A stretch of DNA of 64,000 bases from Pedobacter planticolens (lineage in GTDB: Bacteria; Bacteroidota; Bacteroidia; Sphingobacteriales; Sphingobacteriaceae), in the NCBI RefSeq assembly GCF_014172375.1, contig NZ_WNXD01000001.1, forward strand, positions 372,001 through 436,000, read 5' to 3'. The position numbers and the translations under genes are program-made. The notes below the pieces were generated by a model. It worked only from the letters and a program-made list of their open reading frames with translations, was not told where the DNA came from and ran no database searches. Shown here piece after piece: positions 18,428-27,192 of the stretch (the stretch's first letter is position 1; every line of letters starts with the position of its first letter).

Positions 18428-19801
18428 TTAGTTACAACCACCTTCAACATTTCTCTGGAAACTGGTATTACTTGCCATTTCTCCTTGTGGGAATTGCAAG
18501 ATTAAACCTGGGCAATTCCATACTGCACCGCGTTTATCGATGTTTTCGCCTTTGGCACCAATTCTTTTAATTTCAGAAATTCTATTTCCTTCGCCAGCAA
18601 ATTCAATACTACGTTCAAAACGGGCATTACTCTTAATTAAACTTGCTGAAGATGCCAAAGGGATACTTTTAGTACCAGCATAAGCTCTATTTAAAATATC
18701 GTTGATGTCTTGTGCTCCAACAGTTAAGTTTGTTCCAGTTTCTGCAGCAGATTCTGCTCTGATTAATTTCATGTCAGTTAAGTAAAGTACTGGCACTTCA
18801 ATATGATCAAAATTGTATTTCTTGGTCACAATAACACCTGGATATTTTACATTATCATATAAAGCTTTACGAACATCATTTGGTGTATTTACACTTGCAT
18901 AAAAATCAGTAGTAAACCTTAGCGTAGAAGCATTAAAATCAGATCTAAATTGTCCCTTTAATTCGCCCCCTGGTTCATAACCGCCATTAGTGTAAATAAT
19001 TCTGAAAATACTTTCTTTTGATCCAGTTGTAGCAAATCTTGATGCATACGTATCTAAAGTGAACTTATTGCTAGCAATTACTTGATTTGAATATAAATAA
19101 GCATTTATAAAATCGTTCATCTGAAAATAAACTTTTGCCAACAATGCTTTTGCTGCCCATTTGGTTGCATAGCCACCATTATCATCAGGTAGTTTTACTT
19201 CAGCAACTTTTAAATCTGCAATAATTTGATCATAAACTTGTTTTACAGTAGCACGAACACCAGCATCAATGGTTGTACTTGTTCTAATTGGTACGCCTAA
19301 ATGAGAGTTGTCTGTAGTAAAACCATAAGGTTGTGCAAATAATTGAACTACTTGAAAATGGGTTAACGCTCTTATAAATTTAGCCTGACCTTCCAAGTTA
19401 TCTCTCATAGAAGTAGCTTTATCTAAATTCTCTAAAACTGTATTAGCCCTAAATATGGTTTGGTACATATCGGTGTACATTCCATTTTTATAATCGCCAA
19501 ATACAGAAGTTTTACGTCCGAAAATTTCTCCAAAATCGCCATTAAGTAATGAGCCATTTAATTGATCGGCAAGCATTTCGTTGATGGCTTGTATTTTACC
19601 GCCAAACATATTGCCGCCCCCAACAATTTGATAAGCCGAATTCATTACCGACTTCAAACCTGTTTCATCTGCTATGGCCACATCTTTAGGAAGTGACTCA
19701 ATAGGAGGGGTTTCTAAGAATTTTTTACATCCAGTACCTATAACTGTTACTACAGATAGTATTAAGAATGATTTTAATATATTTTTATAATTGATTTTCA
19801 T
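18428..19801 (-). CDS. SusD/RagB-family outer-membrane glycan-binding lipoprotein
   Basis: A protein of 457 residues. Lipoprotein signal ILSVVTVIGTGC, then KKFLETPPIES, the classical SusD N terminus. The TPR-rich core is visible around FIRALTHFQVVQLFAQPYG and WAAKALLAKVYFQMNDFINAY, and the C-terminal RSIEFAGEGNRISEIKRIG matches the RagB/SusD family end. SusD caps the SusC channel and binds the oligosaccharide. It lies 22 bases downstream of susC. Confidence 0.95.
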   Translation of the reverse strand: MKINYKNILKSFLILSVVTVIGTGCKKFLETPPIESLPKDVAIADETGLKSVMNSAYQIVGGGNMFGGKIQAINEMLADQLNGSLLNGDFGEIFGRKTSVFGDYKNGMYTDMYQTIFRANTVLENLDKATSMRDNLEGQAKFIRALTHFQVVQLFAQPYGFTTDNSHLGVPIRTSTTIDAGVRATVKQVYDQIIADLKVAEVKLPDDNGGYATKWAAKALLAKVYFQMNDFINAYLYSNQVIASNKFTLDTYASRFATTGSKESIFRIIYTNGGYEPGGELKGQFRSDFNASTLRFTTDFYASVNTPNDVRKALYDNVKYPGVIVTKKYNFDHIEVPVLYLTDMKLIRAESAAETGTNLTVGAQDINDILNRAYAGTKSIPLASSASLIKSNARFERSIEFAGEGNRISEIKRIGAKGENIDKRGAVWNCPGLILQFPQGEMASNTSFQRNVEGGCN

Positions 19802-19823
19802 TTTTTTATCTATTAATATCTAT

Positions 19824-22800
19824 CTAAAATGAAGTTGATAATCCAAAAGTCAACGATTTTTGTTGAGGCGTAGTTAAATAAGTTACGTTAGGACTCATGT
19901 TCCTATCTTGTGGATTTTCGAAATCTCTAGCAATTTCTGGATCGCCACCTGGGTATTTACTAAAAGTTAATAAATTCATACCTGTTGCAAATAATTTTAG
20001 ACTTTGTAATCTTAATCTTTTTGTGAAACTAGCAGGTACAGTATAAGATAGCGTTACTTCTCTTAAACGTACAAATGTTGCATCATACAAAAACATAGTT
20101 GAATTGTATTGCCACTCGCTTGATAAACCTGCGTAAGTACTAGGATTTAATGTTAAACGTGGAAATTCTGCATCGTCGCCAGGTTTTCTCCAACGATTAG
20201 CAATATCAGTTCTTATATTCCAATCAGTAACCACACCTAACTGACGTTTTGCAGAAGCATCATAAAGGTTTCCGCCAATGGCGAAAGTGAATAAAGTATT
20301 TAATTCAAAACCTTTATAAGAGAAGGTATTGGTTAAACCACCAACGTAATCAGGTAGAATTTTTCCTACTGGAACACGATTGTCTAATGAGAATGTTTTA
20401 GTCTCGTAGCCAGCTTTATCTAGCCAAATTGGTAAGCCATCAGCTGGATCTACACCTTTATATCTTACTAAATAGTTAGTCCCGATAGGATAACCAACAG
20501 CAATACGTGTATCATTTGTACCACCACCAACGGCATCAGGAGTTAAACTACCCAAGCTTAATACTTCATTATGATTTTGAGATACATTTAAACGTGTAAC
20601 CCATTTAAAATTATCAGATTGAATGTTAATTGTATTCAAACTTAACTCAACACCTTCATTTAAAATTTCGCCCACATTTAAATAACCTGTAGCAAAACCC
20701 GTAGAAGGAGAAATACCACCATTAATTAAAGCACCTTTTGTGTTTTTCTTATAGTAAGAAAACTCACCAGTAATACGGCCTTTAAATAAACCAAAGTCTA
20801 ATCCTAAATCAAGATTTCTTCCCTCTTCCCATTTTAAGGATGGATTAGCAACATTTGTTGGGAATAATACGGGTTGTCCATTATAACTTCCAGAAAACTG
20901 GAAATTTTGATAATACTGAGCAGAAGGGAAACTAGAACTACCCACTAAACCATAACTAGCTCTTAACTTTAAATTGCTAATTACTTTGTTGTCCTTTAAG
21001 AAATCTTCTTGACTAATATACCATGAAGCAGATGCAGCAGGGAAATAACCATATTTATTTTCAGGACCGAATTTAGATGAACCATCTCTACGAGCTAATA
21101 CCTCTAAATAATATTTGCTATCATACGAGTAATTGATACGAGCAAATAAAGAAGCAAAGGTGTCTCTTTGGAAACCACTATAATAAAGCAGGCTATTACT
21201 AGTCGCCAAGTTCTGCATTGCTAAATATAAATTGGTTTTGTTTTCAGAAAATGGTTCAGTAATATTTGCCCCAGTAGCTGAAATACCATTTGGATAAGTG
21301 TTTTTATAAGATACTTGAGATTCTGTACCTACTAAAAACTTTAATTTATTCTTGCTATCTAATTGCCAATCGTATGTTGCAGTACCAGAAAAATTGCGAT
21401 TAAATATTTTTGTAGGATATAATGTTGCACTACCATCTGTTGTACCTGATAAAGCTGCAGGTGTGTAGATGTTGTCTTGTACATCTAAGTTATCCATGTT
21501 AAAACTTCCTTTAATACTTAAGTTTTTAACAGGAATTAATTCCATAGTTACACCAGCTAATAAACGCTCGTTTCTAGTTTTCCAATCTAATAGACCTAAA
21601 TTTCTAGCTGGGTTTGCACCACCACTAAAGAAAGTTCCATCTGCATTTTTAACAGGATAAATTGGTAAAGCTGTAGACATTGCATCTCCAAGACCACCGC
21701 CCCAAGCTGCGTTAACGCGTTGGTTAATACCTTTATCGTAACCTACATTAATACTTGTTGAGAAATATGAAGTAGGTTTGATGTCGAAATTTGTTCTAAA
21801 ACCGTAACGTTCGTAAGAGTTACCTACTAAGAAACTTTCATTATTGCTATAATTAGCAGAAATGTAACTTTTAATTTTTTCAGTACCTTGACTAAAAGAA
21901 ATAGCCTGATCATTTGATTTACCTGTTTGGGTTAAAATACCCCACCAATCGGTATTGTTTTGTTGAGCTTGAGCCCAAGTTAATCCTCCAGGTAAAGAAG
22001 CTAAACCAGTATTGCCATCATTTGTCCAAGCCTCTTGACGTAATTGTAGCCATTCTGCACCTGTTACAAATTCTGGTCGGTTGGCATAAGTGCTTAAACC
22101 ATATTTAGAAGAGAAAGAGATTCTAGGTTTTCCAGTTTTACCTCTTTTGGTAGTAATTAAAATTACACCATTTGCACCACGGGAACCATAAATACCTGCT
22201 GCACCAGCATCTTTTAAAATCTCTACTGATTCGATATCATTAGGATTAATAGTAGCTAATGGATTTTGGTTCATTGCACCACGATTACCAGTAATAAATG
22301 GATCGGATGTTACTGGAATACCATCTACTACATATAATGGATCACCGCCAGCACTAATTGAACCAATACCTCTAATTCTAATTACAGAGCCGCTACCAGC
22401 TAAACCGCTACCTTGTGTAACTTGTACACCTGGTGCTTGACCTTGCAAACTTGCTTCAAAACTTGGTGTTGGTAGTGAAGTAAGTTTGTCTCCACTCACT
22501 TTAGAAATCGCACCCGTTACTTCGCGTTTAGTCTGCGTACCATAACCTACAACAATTACTTCGTTTAAGTTTTGAGATTCTGATTTAAGGCTAAAATTTA
22601 AAACAACATTTCCACCACCAACTGTGGTTGTTAATTTTAAAGGAGTAAAACCAATATACTTCGCTGTTAAAGTATAAGTTCCACTTGTTAAACCTGTAAT
22701 TCTGAAATTTCCATCATTATCAGTAACAGCTAATTTTTGAGTGCCATCAACTTGAACTGATGCTCCAGGAATAGGGAGTTTAGTATCGTCGATAATTTTG

Positions 22801-22892
22801 CCAGAAATGCTTCCGGTTTGAGCGTAAGTTGTTAATGTGCAGAGTGCAAAAAGCATCAACAAACAAAGCTTAATTGGGTAAAGTTTTTTCAT
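19824..22892 (-). CDS. SusC/RagA-family TonB-dependent outer-membrane transporter
   Basis: A protein of 1022 residues. Order: signal peptide (to YAQTG, about 26), carboxypeptidase-like regulatory beta sandwich (GSISGKIIDDTKLPIPGASV, about 27-110), TonB box and plug (LNEVIVVGYGTQTKREVTGA and the SusC signature GDPLYVVDGIPV, IESVEILKDAGAAGIYGSRG), then a large 22-strand-type beta barrel ending in SLTFGLSTSF with the C-terminal Phe. It imports oligosaccharides with SusD. It is the first gene of the operon. Confidence 0.96.
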   Translation of the reverse strand: MKKLYPIKLCLLMLFALCTLTTYAQTGSISGKIIDDTKLPIPGASVQVDGTQKLAVTDNDGNFRITGLTSGTYTLTAKYIGFTPLKLTTTVGGGNVVLNFSLKSESQNLNEVIVVGYGTQTKREVTGAISKVSGDKLTSLPTPSFEASLQGQAPGVQVTQGSGLAGSGSVIRIRGIGSISAGGDPLYVVDGIPVTSDPFITGNRGAMNQNPLATINPNDIESVEILKDAGAAGIYGSRGANGVILITTKRGKTGKPRISFSSKYGLSTYANRPEFVTGAEWLQLRQEAWTNDGNTGLASLPGGLTWAQAQQNNTDWWGILTQTGKSNDQAISFSQGTEKIKSYISANYSNNESFLVGNSYERYGFRTNFDIKPTSYFSTSINVGYDKGINQRVNAAWGGGLGDAMSTALPIYPVKNADGTFFSGGANPARNLGLLDWKTRNERLLAGVTMELIPVKNLSIKGSFNMDNLDVQDNIYTPAALSGTTDGSATLYPTKIFNRNFSGTATYDWQLDSKNKLKFLVGTESQVSYKNTYPNGISATGANITEPFSENKTNLYLAMQNLATSNSLLYYSGFQRDTFASLFARINYSYDSKYYLEVLARRDGSSKFGPENKYGYFPAASASWYISQEDFLKDNKVISNLKLRASYGLVGSSSFPSAQYYQNFQFSGSYNGQPVLFPTNVANPSLKWEEGRNLDLGLDFGLFKGRITGEFSYYKKNTKGALINGGISPSTGFATGYLNVGEILNEGVELSLNTINIQSDNFKWVTRLNVSQNHNEVLSLGSLTPDAVGGGTNDTRIAVGYPIGTNYLVRYKGVDPADGLPIWLDKAGYETKTFSLDNRVPVGKILPDYVGGLTNTFSYKGFELNTLFTFAIGGNLYDASAKRQLGVVTDWNIRTDIANRWRKPGDDAEFPRLTLNPSTYAGLSSEWQYNSTMFLYDATFVRLREVTLSYTVPASFTKRLRLQSLKLFATGMNLLTFSKYPGGDPEIARDFENPQDRNMSPNVTYLTTPQQKSLTFGLSTSF

Positions 22893-22931
22893 AGAAAAAG
22901 CCCGTTTTAATGGTTAAATATTTGGTTATAA

Positions 22932-22949
22932 AATGTGTTGTAACACATT
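22932..22949. promoter_or_regulatory. 18-base inverted repeat at the probable susC transcription start
   Basis: AATGTGTT-GT-AACACATT, 8-bp perfect arms, about 40 bases upstream of the susC ATG and just downstream of its predicted -7 box. It could be an operator or a 5' hairpin of the mRNA. Confidence 0.5.
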
Positions 22950-22953
22950 AATG

Positions 22954-22983
22954 TAAATTTAACGTTGGATATGAAAAATCAAA
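22954..22983 (-). promoter_or_regulatory. Promoter of the susC operon
   Basis: On the minus strand TTTG (plus 22980-22983), an 18-base spacer and TAAATTTA (22954-22961), one base from the TAnnTTTG consensus. The leader would be about 55 bases. Confidence 0.55.
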
Positions 22984-23137
22984 ATTTTATATCATATTTT
23001 TTTTAAACACCATATTTTAAGGATGTAAAAAGACTAAAAAAGCGAATATTTAGTTGATTTTATTTTTTTAAATATTTAACTTATATTTTTTAAATAACTG
23101 ATATTCAGATATTTTTAATATTATTTTTGAAAATAAG

Positions 23138-23152
23138 GTGTAATTTATACAC
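23138..23152. promoter_or_regulatory. Operator-like palindrome, site D (GTGTA-N5-TACAC)
   Basis: GTGTA-ATTTA-TACAC in the susC upstream region, about 155 bases before the predicted -33 box and 20 bases from the LacI-type operator. Confidence 0.7.
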
Positions 23153-23171
23153 TATGCTGTTTTTTTTGTGT

Positions 23172-23205
23172 TTTTCGGGAACGTTTTCGGGAACGTTCCC
23201 GAAAA
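23172..23205. promoter_or_regulatory. Composite LacI-type operator
   Basis: A 12-bp direct repeat (TTTTCGGGAACG at 23172-23183 and 23184-23195), the second copy of which is the left half of a perfect 22-bp palindrome (arms TTTTCGGGAAC / GTTCCCGAAAA, 23184-23205) with the central CG typical of LacI-family sites. It lies between the lacI-type gene and susC. Confidence 0.75.
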
Positions 23206-23337
23206 AATCAACATAAAATGAAAAGTTGCTAAGAGTGTAAGGGCAAAATTCTGCGTGTTTTGGTGAAAACCAGATTTTTTTTGATAAAAAGTGACTTGTT
23301 TTTTAGGTTAAAAAACGGTGCAAAATAGCAACGGTTT

Positions 23338-24351
23338 TTAGTCGTTCGAGGTGGACTTTCTTTGTATCAATTTCGACTTTAGAATCACCTCACTATCAAT
23401 GTTTATATCGCCAGGACTTTCGAGCATTTTAAAGAGTAATTCGGCAGCTGTTTTACCTAAATCTGAGGCTGGTTGAGTTACTGTACTTAAAGCAGGATTT
23501 AGTAATGGTGCAATTTCTAAACTAGAGAAACCAATTACCTTTAAATCTTTTGGTATAGAAAGATTGATGTCATAACAAGCATAGTAAGTGGCAAAGGCTA
23601 AACGCTCAACCGAAGTGAAAACGCCATCAGGTTTTAATTCAGTAAATACTTGCTTTAAATGATCTATATTTTCTTTGTAATTGTTCGTGCAATCAATAAT
23701 TAACTCATCCTTAAACGGGATTTTAAATTTCTTTAAGGCATCTATATAACCCTGCATACGCGTTTTACCAATAGATAAAGTTTTATTTACCGCTAAATAG
23801 GCAATGCGTTTACAGCCTTGTTGGATTAAATGTTTGGTGGCAGAAAAACTACTTTCATAATCGTTTGTAATTACACGCGGCGTGATGATATCTTCGTAAA
23901 CACGATCGAAAAATACTAATGGAAGTCGTTTTTTAGAAAGTTCATTTAAATAGTTATGGTCATTAGCTTCACCAGAAACAGACATAATTATTCCATCGGC
24001 CCTGCCATTATGTAAATGTTTTATGAATGAAACTTCTTTCTCGAACTGATCGTTGGTTGCATAAACTAAAATATGGTAGCCTTTTGCACTTGCCACTCTT
24101 TCGATACCCTGAATGGCTAATGAGAAATAATTGTTGGCTAATTCGGGAACAATAACTGCGATGGTTTTACTTTTTTGCTCTCTTAAATTACTAGCATAAT
24201 GGTTTGGCTGATAATTTAATTCCTTAGCCATTGCCAAAATACGTTCTTTTGTAGCAGCATTAATATCGCTATTATCTCTAAATGCTCTAGAAACGGTAGA
24301 TGTAGAAAGATGAAGGGCTTTAGCTAATTTTTTGATATTGACATTATCCAT
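23338..24351 (-). CDS. LacI-family transcriptional regulator
   Basis: A protein of 337 residues. N-terminal helix-turn-helix NIKKLAKALHLSTSTVSRAFRDNSDIN and the hinge YQPNHYASNLREQKSKTIAVIVP are typical of LacI/GalR, followed by the periplasmic-binding-like effector domain (IQGIERVASAKGYHILVYATND, and the late TVTQPASDLGKTAAELL). It probably represses or activates the neighbouring susC operon through the CGGGAACGTTCCCG palindrome. It is divergent from a secreted esterase gene. Effector sugar not known. Confidence 0.95.
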   Translation of the reverse strand: MDNVNIKKLAKALHLSTSTVSRAFRDNSDINAATKERILAMAKELNYQPNHYASNLREQKSKTIAVIVPELANNYFSLAIQGIERVASAKGYHILVYATNDQFEKEVSFIKHLHNGRADGIIMSVSGEANDHNYLNELSKKRLPLVFFDRVYEDIITPRVITNDYESSFSATKHLIQQGCKRIAYLAVNKTLSIGKTRMQGYIDALKKFKIPFKDELIIDCTNNYKENIDHLKQVFTELKPDGVFTSVERLAFATYYACYDINLSIPKDLKVIGFSSLEIAPLLNPALSTVTQPASDLGKTAAELLFKMLESPGDINIDSEVILKSKLIQRKSTSND

Positions 24352-24503
24352 TCTACTGATAGCAGTTATTTTATTGTTAATCTATTTGGCTGTAAATATA
24401 AATGATAAAAAAAGTAATTAATTCTATTTATTTGTTAAATGATTTGAAAATTAGCTTAGTTTTTGAAAATAGGGCTATAAATACATCAATTAAATAAAGA
24501 ATA

Positions 24504-25640
24504 ATGAAACGGATTTATTTTTTTCTCCTTTTAATATATAGCTCTCTTGGAGCTAATGCACAAGTTAAGGTTAAGTTCGAATTGCAAAATATCCCACAAA
24601 ATAAAGATTCTATACCTGAATATTTTGTAGCTGGTAATTTTAATAATTGGAAACCAAATGATCCTGCATATCGATTTTTAAAAGTAAATGATGCAGATTA
24701 TGTACTTGAAAAACAATTGCCCGCTAACTTATATGAATACAAAATCACTCGTGGTAGTTGGGCAAAAGTAGAATCTGAGAGTAAAGGGAATACTATCGGA
24801 AATCGCAGTTTGAATTTGAAAAATGATACAACAGTCAAAATTACTATTGCAAATTGGGCTGATCAATTTAAAAAAGAACCACCTAAACATACGACATCAG
24901 CTAATGTTCATATCATTGATAGTGCTTTTTTAATTCCTCAGTTAAATGCAAAAAGACGAGTTTGGATTTATTTGCCACCATCTTATGCTTCGTCGACTAA
25001 AAAATATCCAGTATTATATATGCATGATGGACAAAATCTTTTTGATCAGTTGACGAGCGGCTACGGAGAATGGGGTGTGGATGAATTATTGGATAGTTTA
25101 ATCGCTAAAGGGCAAAAGGAATATATAGTTATTGGTATAGATCATGGTGGGAGCGAAAGGTTAAAGGAATATAATCCTTACAATAGTGAATATGGTATTG
25201 GAAAGGGCAAAGCTTATGTCGATTTTTTAGTGAACACCTTAAAACCGTATGTAGATGAGCATTATAGAACAGAAAAAGATATTAAAAACACAGCAATCGC
25301 AGGAAGTTCTATGGGTGGTTTAATTTCTATGTATGCAATTGCAACTTATCCAAAGGTTTTTGGCAAAGCCGGAGTTTTTTCTCCAGCATTTTGGTTGGGT
25401 AAAACGATAGAAACTGATGTTAAAAATGCCATGAGAAATTTAAATGGAAGCAAAGTTTATTTGGTAGCTGGAGATTTAGAAAGCAAAACCATGGTTAGCG
25501 ATATGAAAAATATGTATCAGATTTTAAATCCTACTGGAAAAAATAAAAATATAGTAATGGTCGAAAAAGTTGATGGTAAACATAGCGAATGGTTTTGGCA
25601 TAGAGAATTTGTAGATTTTTATAAATTCATTAGTAATTGA
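24504..25640 (+). CDS. Secreted esterase with N-terminal glycogen-binding-like domain
   Basis: A protein of 378 residues. Signal peptide MKRIYFFLLLIYSSLGANAQ. Residues about 25-120 form a CBM48-like Ig domain (VAGNFNNWKPNDPAYRF and YEYKITRGSW). Residues about 130-378 form an esterase-D-type alpha/beta hydrolase (YLPPSYASSTKKYPVLYMHDGQ, nucleophile elbow AGSSMGG, late acid and a His in DGKHSEWFWHREF). Such enzymes remove ester groups from polysaccharides or act on phospho-esters. It is divergent from the LacI regulator, and therefore probably part of the same glycan locus. Confidence 0.85.
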   Translation: MKRIYFFLLLIYSSLGANAQVKVKFELQNIPQNKDSIPEYFVAGNFNNWKPNDPAYRFLKVNDADYVLEKQLPANLYEYKITRGSWAKVESESKGNTIGNRSLNLKNDTTVKITIANWADQFKKEPPKHTTSANVHIIDSAFLIPQLNAKRRVWIYLPPSYASSTKKYPVLYMHDGQNLFDQLTSGYGEWGVDELLDSLIAKGQKEYIVIGIDHGGSERLKEYNPYNSEYGIGKGKAYVDFLVNTLKPYVDEHYRTEKDIKNTAIAGSSMGGLISMYAIATYPKVFGKAGVFSPAFWLGKTIETDVKNAMRNLNGSKVYLVAGDLESKTMVSDMKNMYQILNPTGKNKNIVMVEKVDGKHSEWFWHREFVDFYKFISN

Positions 25641-25710
25641 TTAAAATTTAACCATTAAGGAATTAAGAATATTTAGGACCGATTTTAGTATTAATTACTA
25701 AAAATCGAAT

Positions 25711-26115
25711 ATGACAAAAACACAAATCACTCAATTATCTTATGAAATTACTGGATGCGCTATTAAAGTGCATAAGTCTTTGGACCCAGGACTATTAGAA
25801 TGTGTTTATGAACAATGTTTGAAATATGAATTACAAAAAAATGGATTTGATGTAAAACAACAATTGATTATTCCTGTAATTTATGATAATTTGCAAATCG
25901 ATACGGATTTACGGTTAGATTTATTAGTAAATGACTTGATTGTAGTGGAATTAAAGACGGTTGAGAATATTCTTCCAGTTCATGAAGCGCAGATTTTAAC
26001 ATATATGAAGTTATTAAAGGTTCCTCAAGGATTACTTATCAATTTTTTTACAGATAATATTTCGAAATCGATGAAGCCATTTGTGAATGAATATTTCAGA
26101 TTTTTAAGAGATTAA
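25711..26115 (+). CDS. GxxExxY-type protein (PD-(D/E)XK-like fold)
   Basis: A protein of 134 residues with the motif that names the family, GLLECVY (residues about 27-33), and a nuclease-like core LRLDLLVNDLIVVELKTVE, in which the Asp and the E-x-K line up with PD-(D/E)XK enzymes. The end HEAQILTYMKLLKVPQGLLINF is also typical. Members are common in Bacteroidota and lack a proven function. It is solitary; a short intergenic repeat (ACCATTAAGGAATTAAGA) lies just upstream at about 25651-25668. Confidence 0.85.
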   Translation: MTKTQITQLSYEITGCAIKVHKSLDPGLLECVYEQCLKYELQKNGFDVKQQLIIPVIYDNLQIDTDLRLDLLVNDLIVVELKTVENILPVHEAQILTYMKLLKVPQGLLINFFTDNISKSMKPFVNEYFRFLRD

Positions 26116-26161
26116 AAATGGCAACCCACTTATTTATCTTAATGCCTTAATGTTAAATTAA

Positions 26162-27187
26162 ATGGATAAAATAGATTTTAGAAGCGATACGGTAACCAAA
26201 CCAACAGCTGGAATGCTTGATGCAATGATGAGCGCAAAAGTTGGCGACGATGTTTTTGGAGAAGATGAAACCGTAAATGCTTTAGAAGAAAAATTGGCAG
26301 CCTTATTTAATATGGAAGCTGCATTATTCTGCCCATCTGGTACAATGAGCAATCAAATTGCTATAAAATGCTTTACCCAACCAATGGATGAAGTAATTTG
26401 TGATCAAACTGCGCATGTGTACCGTTATGAAGGAGGTGGAATAGCTTATAATTCCATGGCATCAGTTCGATTATTAAACGGCGAAAGAGGAATTTTAACG
26501 CCAGAAATGATTGAGCCAGAAATTAATGCCGAAAATATCCATTATCCAAATTCAAGCTTAGTTGTTTTAGAAAATACAGTAAATAAAGGTGGTGGCAAAT
26601 GTTATACGCTTTCTCAAATTGAACCTATCCATAATTTGTGTGCTATAAAAGGAATTAAACTCCACCTTGATGGTGCAAGAATATTTAATGCATTAGTAGC
26701 CACAGGCGATAAAGCAAAAGATTACGGCAAATATTTCGACGGAATTTCAGTTTGTCTTTCTAAAGGATTAGGCGCACCAGTTGGTTCTGTTTTGTTATCA
26801 TCAAAAGCTACTATTAAAAAAGCCACAAGAATTAGAAAAGTTTTAGGCGGCGGCATGCGACAAGCGGGTTTTTTAGCAGCTGCAGGAATTTACGCATTGG
26901 ATAATAATGTAAATCGCTTGGCAGAAGACTATAAACATGCAAAAGCTTTGGGAGATGCATTGAGCAAAACAAATTACGTAAACTCAGTAATGCCTGTTGA
27001 AACAAATATTGTTCTTTTCGATGTTTCGCCAGGTTTAAAAGCCGATAACGTAGTGAAAGCATTGGAAGCGAAAGGCATTTTGTGTAATAGTACGTCTAAT
27101 CAAACCATCCGATTGGTTACGCACTTAGATATTTCCTCAACAATGGTCGATAAAGCCATAGACATCCTAACACATCTACATCTATAA
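26162..27187 (+). CDS. ltaE: Low-specificity threonine aldolase
   Basis: A protein of 341 residues of fold-type I PLP enzymes. It cleaves L-threonine or allo-threonine to glycine and acetaldehyde. Motifs: [15 protein letters not shown] at the N terminus, [23 protein letters not shown] (PLP-binding Asp), and [14 protein letters not shown] with the PLP lysine Lys201. It is followed after 5 bases by accC, so the three genes 26162-29274 look like one operon, though of unrelated functions. Confidence 0.93.
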   Translation: MDKIDFRSDTVTKPTAGMLDAMMSAKVGDDVFGEDETVNALEEKLAALFNMEAALFCPSGTMSNQIAIKCFTQPMDEVICDQTAHVYRYEGGGIAYNSMASVRLLNGERGILTPEMIEPEINAENIHYPNSSLVVLENTVNKGGGKCYTLSQIEPIHNLCAIKGIKLHLDGARIFNALVATGDKAKDYGKYFDGISVCLSKGLGAPVGSVLLSSKATIKKATRIRKVLGGGMRQAGFLAAAGIYALDNNVNRLAEDYKHAKALGDALSKTNYVNSVMPVETNIVLFDVSPGLKADNVVKALEAKGILCNSTSNQTIRLVTHLDISSTMVDKAIDILTHLHL

Positions 27188-27192
27188 TAAGT

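Larger units (their letters stand above)
22893..23337. other. Regulatory region of the susC operon (no gene)
   Basis: A 445-base gap between the LacI regulator and susC, both read leftward. It holds the susC promoter, a palindrome at the start site, site D and the LacI-type operator (entered separately). The rest is very A+T-rich, with T and A runs at about 22985-23130; I see no ORF or RNA gene. Confidence 0.7.

Noticed and set aside
22951-23130. A riboswitch in the susC upstream region
   Set aside because: The stretch is nearly all A and T runs without conserved paired elements, and most of it lies upstream of the predicted transcription start.
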